A DNA stretch of 64,000 bases, taken from Axinella damicornis. Its lineage: Eukaryota; Porifera; Demospongiae; Axinellida; Axinellidae. The stretch is taken from positions 10,489,663 through 10,553,662 of the forward strand of contig OZ007515.1 of assembly GCA_963931865.1 (NCBI GenBank), given 5' to 3'. The translations under genes and the position numbers were made by a program. Shown piece by piece: positions 47,684 through 59,184 of the stretch. The notes below the pieces were generated by a model, which saw nothing but the letters and a program-made list of their open reading frames with translations, was not told where the DNA came from and made no database searches. Positions within the stretch are counted from its first letter, which is position 1. Each line of letters begins with the position of its first letter.

Positions 47684-49369
47684 CTGGCGGCACGCCCTCC
47701 ATATTAAGTGCTTGCTAGTTACAACATAATCCTCACACGCTGTACTTGAGAAGGCCTTGCTCCACAATATGTGGTGCCATGCATGAGAACATTTGAAAAG
47801 TGATCCTGGTGGCTACATGTATGTATACAGTATGCAGTTATGGTTTACATACATTGTACCATGGGAAGCCTTGCTATCGAAGGTGCCAAAAGGGCATTAT
47901 ACAGTGAAGAGCCCCGCGCAAACATACCCGGTGGAATGTACATATTGCCCAGTGGAATATGCACCAGTAGCCACATGCTTACCAACAGAGAAGAAATTCT
48001 TGGGAGTGCTACAACCACAGGAGTACCCTGGATGTCTCTCCCAACTCCCTGAGAGGGCAGGTGTTGACACGTACAAGCTGTCTCAATGCCGACGCCTTGC
48101 GATCCTGAGTACTGGTAGTGCAGAGTGCTTGTCATGTCATGATACAAGCCAGCTAGACCATGCCTGTTCCTCAGATATAATAACTCGGGCTTCGCCCTTG
48201 TTTGTGTATTTCCAATAAACCCCTGGGTAGCATGGACTTAGACCACTCTACTTCAAACTGTTATTATAGCAGCTGCAGATAAACATGCTCCCGTTACTTT
48301 GACAGTAATTTATCCACCTACAACCACTACCTTCATTCTCCCTCCCTCCCTCCCTCCCTCCCTCCCTCCCTCCCTCCCTCCCTCCCACCCTCCCTCCCTC
48401 CCTCCCTCCCACCCTCCCTCCCTCCCTCCCTCCCTCCCTTCCTCCCTCCCTCCCTCCCTCCCTCCCTCCCTCGCTACCTTCATTCTGATGCAGCATTTAG
48501 GCCCACTACTACTGATGAGATGCAAGGTCAAATCCAGCGTGTCTACACCGGAGAAACAGTTGAATTGGAGTGTGTCATTCCACAAGGACGAGCTGGACAG
48601 CTGTACAGTATACAGTGGTTTCGCTACAGTCAGATGGGGAACTTCGTGCCACCACCACTTACACCTGCCATCCTTCCAGATGGGCCTCACCGTTACATTA
48701 GTCCCAACAACTACTCACTCTTTGTAGCTGTTGACGGTACTGTGCTGAATGGAACTGGCTGTCAGTGCAGTGTTACCATTGCAGGCTGTTCCCCTGCTTC
48801 ACATCCCTACTGTTTTCCCGCACCAAGACATGTAGATGGACGTCGGATCACACTTCTAGTGGAAGGTGGGTCCATTTAGGCTAGTGCATGCATGACTACT
48901 TATGTACCACTTGAGAGTCATCATGCAAATATGATTAGTGATCCCAGGAAATGATAGCTATAAAACCACATTGCTACTCTACTTTCAGATAGGATCTTGC
49001 CTAAAATCTGTCACCACAAACCAGATGTGAGCACTCAAGATCATCTTGTGCAGTCTATAGTTGGATGCTTGCTAGGCTAGTACAACACTGGTTAGTGCTT
49101 TACCAAACTTCCATGCTATGTGCGTAGGCCTGCTTTGCAACCCATTTCACCTCGATGCTTTCCTGATGCACAATTACCAGAAATAGTTTTTCCCTACATG
49201 TGGAACACCTTGGTAATTATCTGTCACACAGTAGAGACACCAGACTCTCTCCATGTTAGCAGGGTTGAGAATGCCCCACTCAAAATAATGTTACTAAGAC
49301 AACTAGGTCAATGATATCACCATGCATATGCACACGCAAAGTGAGCAGGGTTTACACAACACACACACT

Positions 49370-49402
<33 letters not shown>

Positions 49403-49414
49403 CACACACACACA

Positions 49415-49445
<31 letters not shown>

Positions 49446-49501
49446 AACACACACACACACACACACACACAACACACACACACATACACACATACACACA
49501 T

Positions 49502-49561
<60 letters not shown>

Positions 49562-50359
49562 CAGCAACCGGAACCAGGTCTCACCCCATCCACCACTACC
49601 ATACCAGAAACTGTCTCACTCAGGCCGACCATGCCTCCTACATCAGCTAACACTCCAGGAGGTACAACTTCCTCTCCTCCTGTGGATATACCCTCCATAC
49701 CAGCCAATGAACCACTTGATGTTGAGTACATCATCACAATATGTGTACCGGCAGGTGTTGTAGTGGTAGTAATCATAGCACTAGTACTACTCGGATTCGC
49801 ATGCTGTGTTACAATATGCTACACAAAGAAGAATAAGAATAAGAAGACTATGTGCCCCAATAATGATCCAGAGAATGAACAATTGCAACCAGTTGATAAA
49901 GGGGAGGAGGATTACTGTGACACAACGTGTCGGAACATACCAAACCCACACGCCAATGGAGGAACTGACTATGACACCACATGCACGGATGGTTGTGACT
50001 CCATCAGAATACATAATGATCCAGAGAAGGAAGAATTGCAACCAGTTGATAAAGGGGAGGAGGATTACTGTGACGCAACGTGTCGGAACATACCAAACCC
50101 ACACGCCAATGGAGGAACTGACTATGACACCACATGCACGGATGGTTGTGACTCCATCAGAATACATAATGATCCAGAGAAGGAAGATTATGAACAATTG
50201 CAACCAGTTGATAAAGGGGAGGAGGATTACTGTGACGCAATGTGTCAGAACGTAGCATACCTATACGCCAATGGAGGAACTGACTATAACACCACGGATG
50301 GTTGTGACTCCATCAGAATACCAGAAGATTTTTTAGTGTGGTATGAAAGTGCTTTGTGA
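46976..50359 (+). CDS. Two-Ig transmembrane receptor with triplicated tyrosine-rich tail
   Basis: Exons 46976-47321, 48494-48865 and 49560-50359, phase 1, give 505 residues. A signal peptide (KLSIAMLCLLATMKAYTA) is followed by an Ig domain (IVLGCQV to KFTCESQ), a second Ig domain (VELECVI, IQWFRY, then a Cys-rich loop CQCSVTIAGC) and a Thr/Pro stalk. The membrane helix (TICVPAGVVVVVIIALVLLG) leads to a tail with three 51-residue repeats, each with EEDYCD and GGTDYDTT or a variant, and the terminus FLVWYESAL. The last acceptor is CACAG directly at the end of a CA microsatellite. A possible extra Cys-containing exon near 47876-48100 is phase-compatible but unproven. Confidence 0.82.
47643..47682. 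repeat. G homopolymer in intron 1
   Basis: Forty G in a row; the paralogous intron has a comparable but shorter run at about 53139-53168. Potential G-quadruplex and a likely assembly weak point. Confidence 0.9.
48340..48471. repeat. CCCT microsatellite before an Ig exon
   Basis: About 130 bp of CCCT repeats, against about 25 bp at the same place in the paralog (54208-54234). It acts as an extended pyrimidine tract before the GATGCAG acceptor at 48493. Confidence 0.9.
49372..49558. repeat. CA microsatellite ending at a splice acceptor
   Basis: Interrupted CA repeat whose final CACAG is the acceptor of the membrane exon. The paralog has the same arrangement at 55122-55174. Confidence 0.9.
49862..50320 (+). 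repeat. Three 153-bp coding repeats (cytoplasmic tail)
   Basis: Units start at 49862, 50015 and 50168 (NDPEK/NE...), spaced exactly 153 bp. Units 1 and 2 are almost identical; unit 3 has an extra Asp-Tyr and is more diverged. Each carries Tyr in EEDYCD and TDYDTT or TDYNTT. Confidence 0.92.
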
Positions 50360-50503
50360 ACCTAGTTTGTGTATAATTAAAATATTGTTCGTACTGTGGA
50401 AATGTAAACGATTGCTGCTAATGAACCAACTGCTGAGCTGTTGATGTGCCTCCGCATTCGGTTTCATAACCAAAGCTAGCTACATGTATTACGTGAACAC
50501 TCA

Positions 50504-50826
50504 ATTGTATTTATTATGTGGCCCTAAATTTTATCTTAACAAGTAATAAAAACATTTCAAAATGTAACAGGATGTAGGGATACCAGAACGGCAAAAAGTA
50601 AGGAAACAAGGTAGGGATGATCGCATAAAACAGTGAAGTATTCAATCTCCCTACAGAGATCTTTTTCCATATACGTGTATAATGAAAAAAGATATGTAGG
50701 GGGATTGAGATCATCCCTACCTTGTTTCCTTACTTTTTGCCGTTCTGGTATCCCTACATCCTGTTACATTTTGAAATGTTTTATTACTTGTTAAGATAAA
50801 ATTTAGGGCCACATAATAAATACAAT
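50504..50826. mobile_element. Fold-back MITE in the 3' flank
   Basis: Arms of about 120 bp (ATTGTATTTATTATGTGGCC at the left, complement at the right). Absent from the 3' flank of the paralog after 55977. Confidence 0.85.
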
Positions 50827-52323
50827 CTGTGATACATAGTACCTGCCTTTGCGGATGCAATTCGATTGAAACATCCAGCTAGTAGTGTTCTTGGAAGGAC
50901 CATACCTGGATTTGCAGAAGCCAGTGGCACACAAGTAGATACATTCCAGGGATGCAATCAGGTGATCAATACTAGTGTGGAGATAATTATTTCCTCCTTT
51001 GTGGTCAGATGTTTTTCTAATCAGGGTCTCCAATGGTCCAATAATGTATGTCACAAAATCAAGTGCAGTGAAACAAGAAAGGTTTACAAATGGCAAAAAT
51101 AGGAGCAGTTTACACAATCCCTTGTTTTTATATTGCTAGTACGGCAAAAAAAAACGGAGTTTTGTCTGCTTCTAGCAATCTGTGCAGGGATCAGCTTGAA
51201 CTTAGCAGGTATGCTAACTACCTAATAGCGAACGTTAACATACTTGAAAGACAGCTGTGCAGCTGTGCGCATTTCTGCAATCACAATAGAACGTACCATC
51301 TTCCTGCCACTCATGACACGGAGCCTTATTGAGAATACGGAAAGATTGTGGGCAGATAACAGGCTATGGTTTTGTGACCAAAACAGGCTGTATCCCCTGC
51401 GGTGCACTGAAAAATATTTTACGTCATGGTGCAGGGGGAGGGTTGGAATGAGGCTAATCTCAGACGAGGTTGGACACGGTTGTGTAACATCCGTGCATAT
51501 AGGTGAATTGATATGGAGGTTTCTGTACAGTAAAGTATTTTCTAGGTAGTCTTTACAAAAGCTCTAGTAGATTCCAAATATGGAAGAGCACATAAGTAGA
51601 CCGTATGCACTCTTGAAACTGTAGGTATTCTGTGCCTGCTGATTCCTGACCATCATGTGTCCCAGTGCATACAGAGAATGTGGATTCCATGCATTGTTGT
51701 AGCTACCAGGGGTATTAACGATCAGAGGATCATCATGAGTGCTTGGAACCCCTCAGGTGATGGTGTGGCACTCTCTTGACCCCATTTCATTTCATATCTC
51801 CTGTCTCCATTCCATTCCTCACTCCCCACTCCTAATTGATATTGATATTTAAGTTAACTGTTGACTTAAGTTGTGCCAGCACAAATTTTGAAAGTCCGAA
51901 TCACTACATAGCACAAGTAATAATATTGCATACAGTATTCATTCAACATCCAAATCGGGTGGAGGACATGGCTCACTCATTGTGGTTAGAAGATTTCTGG
52001 GCATTTTATTACAGTGATGATCAGTAATCGAAGGGTTTTCCTAACTTGTAATCGTTACAATTTTTCTGGCACTAGGACTGCTGTTTAGACTTAATGAACT
52101 AAACCGTTCTTATTCATCGAAATTCTTGGGTAAGCAGTGGGCACCTGTCTCCTCGCAAGATTTCCCTGCTTGGCTATAGCTACATTGGACTGGTGGCGAA
52201 TTTGCTGGCACAGCAAGGAACTTTCCCATCATGTCAATAGCCACATAGTTGACAGCATGTAATTGCTGGTAATTGAAATTACCATTTTACATGTACAAGA
52301 TCAAATTTCTCCATTCCGCAGTT
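50827..52323. other. Intergenic DNA between the tandem receptors
   Basis: Contains a partial fold-back near 51380-51465 (CAGGCTGTATCCCCTGC...GGAATGAGGCTA) and blocks duplicated from 46340-46740. No coding exon supported. Confidence 0.5.
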
Positions 52324-52357
52324 AGGTGGGGGCGGGGCTCAGATGGTACATATAAGG
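52324..52357 (+). promoter_or_regulatory. GC box and TATA-like element of the second receptor
   Basis: GGTGGGGGCGGGGC then ACATATAAGG; it lacks 6 bp of the AT-rich part present at 46815-46828. Confidence 0.55.
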
Positions 52358-52504
52358 CAATGAGAGTGTGGATTGCGGTTAGTTACGCGCTTGAAAAATG
52401 GACTTTCCCCTATTGAATATCAATTCGGCGCTTGTACTGTTGCAAGTGAACACGAGCGTATCAATTTACATGCAGCCACGTTACACGCCGCAAGAGACAC
52501 GCTC

Positions 52505-53135
52505 ATGGATGCGAAGTTGTCGATTGCAATGCTGTGTTTGCTTGCCACCATGAAAGCTTACACGGCCCCAGAGTTGACCTTCAGCAGATCGGGACCGAAC
52601 GACAATCGAATCGTGTTGGGCTGTCAGGTGGATACGTTCCCTGCACCAAGTCCGACATTTTACACCATCATCCCAGGAAGCAGCAGTCGCCTGCGAGTAG
52701 ACAGCACTACGGTGCAGGGGTTTCTGAGACAACCTGTACGCGCGGCGCCGGGCAGCTACGAAGTCGTCTTCACACTCACTCCTGAAACGGAAGCGAAGTT
52801 CACTTGTGAGAGTCAGGGGGATGAATCATCGGGCGTGCTCCTTGCAGGTGGGTCTGTCCATAATAGCTACATTGTTTGGGGGGAAATGCTAAAACACGGA
52901 TAGTTCACTGCAGATAGTTGATTGTCGTTGGGAAGTTAACGTATTCATTAACAGTGTTACTAAGCTCTCTGATTTTCCCCTTCATTGTGATAGACGGTGG
53001 AACACAAGCTAGCCAGTAATATGGTGGGGATATTCATATCCATGGCTGCACAGTTACTCAGTGCATGTATGAAAGTCCTCTAAACCACATGCATTGTTAT
53101 GCAGTGATGATTTTTCCCCCCCTTTTTGGGGGGAG

Positions 53136-53169
<34 letters not shown>

Positions 53170-55121
53170 CTGGGGGCACGCACTCCATATTAAGTGCTTG
53201 CTAGTTACAACATAATCCTCGCACTCTGTACTTGAGAAGGCCTGGCTCCACAATATGTGGTGCCATGCATGAGAACATTTGAAAAGTGATCCTGGTGGCT
53301 ACATGTATGTATACAGTCTTGTATATATGCAGTTACGGTTTACCGTAGTTGCAGTTAATTTCGCGGTGGGGAAATTTTCGTGGTATTCGCGGGTGAAGTA
53401 AGACCGTGAATATTAAACGCGTGAAATATTTTTCCACAGCTAGGTGCTAGGCATAACAGTTACTGTCCTTCATGTTCCCCTGGGCTCACGCTCACACAGT
53501 AGCTCTTCCCCAGCATTTGCTTCGCTGTAGACGTGGTAGCCACGCATACACAGCTTGATCGCACGCGTTATTAGAGCAGGAATTTTTTTTTCACGGGTAA
53601 TCAGCGAAAATTTCCCTCCGCGAAATATTTGTGTATCACGTACGGTTTAGTGGCTAGAGCGCGAAATTATTGCCACGTGAAATAATCGGCAGCTACAGTA
53701 CGTACATTGTACCATGGGAAGCCTTGCTATCGAAGGTGCCAGCAGGGCATTATTCAGTGAAGAGCCCCGCGCAAACATACCCAGTGGAATATACATATTG
53801 CCCAGTGGGATATGCACCAGTAGCCACATGCTTACCAACAGAGAAGAAATTCTTGGGAGTGCTACAACCACAGGAGTACCCTGGATGTCTCTCCCAACTC
53901 CCTGAGAGGGCAGGTGTTGACACGTACAAGCTGTCTAAATGCCGACGCCTTGCGATCCTGAGTACTGGTAGTGCAGAGTGCTTGTCACGTCATGATACAA
54001 GCCAGCTAGACCATGCCTGTTCCTCGGAACTGGTCAGGCTTCGCCCTCGTTTGTGTATTTCATAAACCCCTCGATGGCATGGACTTAGACCCCTCTGCTT
54101 CAGGAGCCTTCATTTAACTGTTATTATATACATGTAGCTGCAAATAAACATGCTCTCGTTACTTTGACAGTAATTTATCCACCTACAACCACTGTACCTT
54201 CATTCTCCCTCCCTGCCTCCCTCCCTCCCTCCCTCACTACCTTCATTCTGATGCAGCGTTTAGGTCCACTGCTACTGATGAGATGCAAGGTCAAGTGCAG
54301 CGTGTCTACACTGGAGAAACAGTTGAATTGGAGTGTGTCATTCCACAAGGACGAGCTGTACAGCTGTACAGTATACAGTGGTTTCGCTACAGTCAGATGG
54401 GGAACTTTGTGCCACCACCACTTACACCTGCCATTCTTCCAGATGGGCCTCACCGTTACATTAGTCCCAACAACTACTCACTCTTTGTAGCTGTTGATGG
54501 TACCGTGCAGAATGGAACTGGCTGTCAGTGCAGTGTTACCATTGCAGGCTGCTCCCCTGCTTCACATCCCTACTGTATTCCCGCACCAAGACATGTAGAT
54601 GGACGTCGGATCACACTTCTAGTGGAAGGTGGGTCCATTTAGGCTAGTGCATGGCTATATACTTATGTAATTACCACTTGAGAGTCATCATGCAAATATG
54701 ATTAGTGATCCCAGGAAATGATAGCTATAAAACCACATTACTACTCTACTTTCAGATAGGATCTTGCCTAAAATCTGTCACCACAAACCAGATGTTGAGC
54801 ACTCAAGATCATCTTGTGCAGTCTATAGTTGGATGCTTGCTAGGCTAGTACAACACTGGTTAGTGCTTTACCAAACTTCCATGCTATGTGCGTAGGCCTG
54901 CTTTGCAACCCATTTCACCTCGATGCTTTCCTGATGCACAATTACCAGAAATAGTTTTTCCCTACATGTGGAACACCTTGGTAATTATCTGTCACACAGT
55001 AGAGACACCAGACTCTCTCCATGTTAGCAGGGTTGAGAATGCCCCACTCAAAATAATGTTACTAAGACAACTAGGTCAATGATATCACCATGCATATGCA
55101 AAGTGAGCGGGGGTTACACAC

Positions 55122-55176
<55 letters not shown>

Positions 55177-55977
55177 CAACAACCAGAACCAGGTCTTATC
55201 CCGTCCACCACTACCATACCACAAACTGTCTCACTCAGGCCGACCATGCCTCCTACATCAGCCAACACTCCAGGAGGTACAACGTCCTCTCCTCCCCCCT
55301 CCATACCAGCCACTGGAGCACTTGATGTTGAGTATATCATCACAATATGTGTACCAGCAGGTCTTGCAGTAATAGTGATCATAGCACTTCTTGGATGTGC
55401 ATGCTGTGTAACAATATGTTGCATAAAGAAGGTTCAACACTGCAAAAACCATTGCCAATTACCTGAAAAGTTGGAAAGGAAAGCTGACAAGTTGGAGAAG
55501 GAAGTAGACAAAGTGGTAAATCACTTGTCCCGTTATCCAGCCAAGAGGCATCAGCAGGAAATTCACATAGCAGACAAAAGACGAGAAATTGACTCCCTTC
55601 GATGTCAAGTAAAAACTCAGAGAGAAGAAAATTGTAGAACAGCCAACAGATTGCGCGAGGAAGCCAACACAATGATGACTAAAGTGACTGAAATGAAGGG
55701 AAATTTGAGCTCTGACCATAAAGAGAGGAAAGATCAGGAAGCACAGATTAAGGCCATGAATAAACAGATCAGAAGCCTCCGTAAACAGCTGAGTGTTCTG
55801 TCAGATTCAGGGGAGGATGATGTGGATTGTGACGCAGAAGACGTTGATGGAGGGGGGGATGACGAATATGGGTATGATGCAAGATGCCAGAGCACAACAA
55901 ACCCACATGCCCTTGGTAGAACCACAGACAGTAGTGATTCCATCAAATTTTTAGTATGGTATGAAAGTGCTTTGTGA
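52505..55977 (+). CDS. Two-Ig transmembrane receptor with coiled-coil tail
   Basis: Exons 52505-52847, 54257-54628 and 55175-55977, phase 1, give 505 residues. Signal peptide, both Ig domains and stalk are nearly identical to the gene at 46976. The membrane helix (TICVPAGLAVIVIIALLG) is followed by a different tail: a basic, Cys-containing start (KKVQHCKNHC), about 130 residues of coiled coil (LEKEVDKVVNHLS, KAMNKQIRSLRKQLSVL), an acidic Gly/Asp stretch, then the shared terminus FLVWYESAL. The coiled coil is not an obvious copy of the 13.4/38.6-kb family. Same ectodomain with a different tail suggests different signalling from the same ligand class, which is inference. Confidence 0.82.
53342..53703. 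mobile_element. Insertion specific to the second receptor's intron 1
   Basis: The paralog is continuous here (47836-47850). The insert has imperfect inverted ends (TAGTTGCAGTTAATTTCGCG / inverse of TAGCTGCCGATTATTTCACG). Confidence 0.65.
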
Positions 55978-56884
55978 ACCCAGTTTGTGTATAGTAAGAA
56001 TATTGTTGCTGCTAAGCAGAAACAATGAACCAACTGCTGAGCTGTTGATGTGCCTCCAAGTTACATGTATTAAGATATTTCCTCCTTTGTGGTCAGATAT
56101 TTTTCTAATCAGGGTGTCACCAATGGTCCATTAATGTGAGTACTATGGTTTGTGATTGAAAGCTCTTCTGAGCAGTATCTCAGAATACCTTCATTTCCAG
56201 GCTCTCCCCTGCAGTGCACCGGAAAATAATTTTTGTCATGGCGCAGAGGGGAGCCTGGGAATGAGGCTAATCTCAGACGAGGTTGGACATGGTCGTGTCA
56301 CATTCGTGCATAGGTGAATTGATATGGAGGTTTCTGAACAGAACTTGAAAGTATTTGCTAGGTAGACTTTACAAGCAAACTTGATATCATTTGAAAGCTC
56401 TAGTTGAGTAGATTCCAAATATGGAAGAGCACATCTTACGCCCTCTTGTAATCAACCCTGCTCAACCCTGGTCACTTAGGCTATAGTGCTATTATGCATG
56501 ACATTGTGGGTAAATGATGCAAGGGGGTGACCAGTGGAGACATTTCCTACTTTGTGGTCTCTGTAACATCAGAAACTGCCTCACTACAAATTACTATCAC
56601 CACTACAGATCACTATGCTGGTTAACAAAAGTGTGCTATGAAAAACAGATGTGGTTACTAATAGGGTTCATGCACACTGCTACCTGCTACACCATGTTAT
56701 TACCCAGCATGCATGCACAGCAGTGGTAAAGCAATGCCTTCATGTCTGTCTGTGTGCCTGTCTGTCTGTCGGCAAAAAATGCTTGAAACAGGCATCATAC
56801 TCAACGCAAGCAATCAACATAATCGTATTGGGACGTTTCTGTACCTGATACAAGTCAAGGTTGTTCTTTTTGCCATTATTTCAG
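55978..56884. other. Boundary region between the receptor cluster and single-copy genes
   Basis: The first 140 bases repeat the 3' flank of the 46976 gene. A fold-back remnant lies at 56183-56266 (inverse of TAGCCTCATTCCCAGGCT at its right end). A frame near 56522-56620 (GDISYFVVSVTSETASLQIT) could be an exon of the next gene, but its splice phases do not fit cleanly. Confidence 0.45.
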
Positions 56885-59162
56885 CTACTTCCAGTTTCAT
56901 GGCTTCACCCATTTCAAAATCATTGTGTAAGTAGTCTCAAGGGCCAAAGCCACCAAGTTTGGCCCACCATCTTTGATAAATTCATTCATTAGTTTGACCT
57001 GTAAAAAGGAAACTGCTTCCCACATTTCCTCTTTCAGAGGATGGCAGATCCCAGCCGCCAAAACACCAGTATTGGCTTCCGTCCCTAGTGTCTGTATTGT
57101 GGAGATTCATTATGGGCAGCAGAGTTCGCTACTTAACCTTTTAATGAGACCCAGGTAGGGCTGGCAGCCCCAGAATTACTTCCCCAGCAGTTTTCAGTCA
57201 CCTAAACACACTTATAATATCGTATTAATGCAACTCCCCCTTTAGTCTACATTCCTTGACTAATTAATTGCCCGCATGTAGCATTGTGCAGAGCTACATT
57301 CTCTCTCCTTAGAGGTATACACAGTTACCATAGCAACTGAATGACTCATAAATGAGTATCGTGCATAGTGAGTATGATCCCCATGGATGGCAGCCGTCAC
57401 ATGCAGGCACTGCAATTGCAAACAGCCTACCTGGCTCCATCAGCTGTCCGGATTCTCTTTGTTCTTCCAATGAGTGAACTTAACTTTGAGAGTCACGTTA
57501 CTGTGCTCAGCAATCTTCGGGATCTTGGACGATGACGGTATTTGGCAACAAATTTTAATTGCAATGCTTTGATTGTGCTTTGGTATTCTTCATCAGGCAT
57601 ACAGAGAATGGCATACGTGAGACTATATATTCAGAGCAATAACATAGCGCAAAATTAGAAAGGTGTGATATTGAAGTGAACCTAACTTCCCATGCAACAG
57701 TTTGGAACCAAGCAGTTAATGATTTCCTGTGCGGTACACTTTTTTAACAAGGCAAAGTACATGTAATAGAAACGAGATCAAAGATTTGGATTTTGAAACC
57801 TAGTAGACAAGCTCTTCTATATATGATGGCAATTGAGCACAACTATACAGCCATACAATCGTGTAACTGCTACCTTACTCTGTTTTATGGCGGCTATTAG
57901 CTTATGGGTCATGCAGGAGGTCATCTCCTCTTTACTAACTCCACTGATGCCATGGCTTTGCTATTATTGGGGTTTAACTCTTTACCAACCATAAGGGGTT
58001 ATTGGGGTTTAACTTGCCACTTCCTAGATCCTATAGACAGTAAAGAATAAGTGTCACCCAAATACCTCAGTGTATTCCCTGGGTTTCAATTAGGTTTTCA
58101 TGCACTATATGTACATCAAATGTGCTGGTATAAGCACTGATACGGTACAACTTCATTGAATCAATCACGAGCATCGCTACTTCCAGTGCAAGATAGCACT
58201 GTCGATGCCTCAGCATAACAATAATCCAATGCAGGACAGGCTGCGTCTTCAGAGGTAATACGGTTGCATTGTACTGTCCTGTATGTACTTTCAGTTGCTG
58301 TCTCATGTATTTGTCCGTCTTCATTGTACCCTTGTTGGGCGGCCTTCATATTAGCATTGAGTTGCTAGGTGGCCTGACCCATTTGCTTCTGCATTAAAGT
58401 TGTATAGAAAAAGTACCCTCCACAAACCTTGCAAAGCTTCTGCAATGTCGGAAGGTAACCCTCCACAACCTTGCAATGCCTGTGCACTGTCTGAAGGTAA
58501 GTTACCCCTCCACAACATTGCAATGCTATAGTGCGCTGTCTGAGGGTAAACCCCTCCACAACCTTGCAATGCTTGTGCACTATCTGAGGGTAACCTGACA
58601 ATATAGTGATAATTGCAGGAGTTGTCATCATTGGAGTTATTCTAATGGGAGTCATTTGCATGGCTGCTGCAAGGGCAGGAGTGCCACCAGTTCCCATGAC
58701 AACAGTGGTTGCCAAGGTAATAACAAACCCAATCACAACCTGTTTCCTGACCTGACATAACAAATGAACAACTTCCGACTTCTGTGACTACTACATGTAG
58801 TATAGGAGCGAGCCCATGAGCTCACTCAGGATAATGTAGAAGCAATGTTACAGACTGTCCCTCCTTGGAGCTTCAACCAACTCCCAACCAGAGGAGCATG
58901 TCTCCTGGTGTCAATTAAAGGTAGATCAACCATAGATATTAGAGTCCAGTTTTAGTGTGTGGACTCTATGGATCAACCTACTGCATGTTAAACATAAACA
59001 GAGTACAGTATACTGCAGTCACTTCAATATAACTTTTGTGCTTGTATAGGTCTACATAAATCTGAGTCACTCAACCGGAGTGGCAGCGTGGTTCCACACA
59101 GTGTAGAGTTCAGCACACAGTTACTGCAGGAGGCACATGACAACACTATCTCGACTCAATAG
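56885..59162 (+). CDS. Unidentified single-pass membrane protein (5' incomplete)
   Basis: The 5' exons 56885-56926, 57038-57154 and one starting 57394 join in phase 2 (YFQFHGFTHFKIIV, WQIPAAKTPVLASV, YLAPSAVRILFVLPMS). The 3' exons 58607-58716, 58806-58920 and 59050-59162 join in phases 0 and 1. They encode a membrane helix (IIAGVVIIGVILMGVICMAA), a cytoplasmic segment (ERAHELTQDNVEAML) and a C terminus ending in TAG. The link between the halves is unresolved: the 57394 exon meets TGA at 57535 without a good donor before it, so this may be two genes or a missed exon. I do not recognise the family. It lies 22 bp from the convergent zinc-finger gene. Confidence 0.5.
58410..58598. repeat. About 45-bp tandem repeat, four units, in an intron
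   Basis: Degenerate units of CCCTCCACAACCTTGCAATG + CTTGTGCACTGTCTGAGGGTAA, ending just before the membrane exon at 58607. Confidence 0.85.
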
Positions 59163-59184
59163 CCACACCCACTTCTGTTGGATA

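Noticed and set aside
48248..48690. Gly/Arg/Glu- and Pro/Ser-rich frames
   Set aside because: Translation of the CCCT microsatellite; repeat length differs fivefold from the paralog, so it is not constrained coding sequence.
49303..49776. Cys/Val- and His/Thr-rich frames over CA repeats (also 61965-62915)
   Set aside because: Pure microsatellite translation artefacts.
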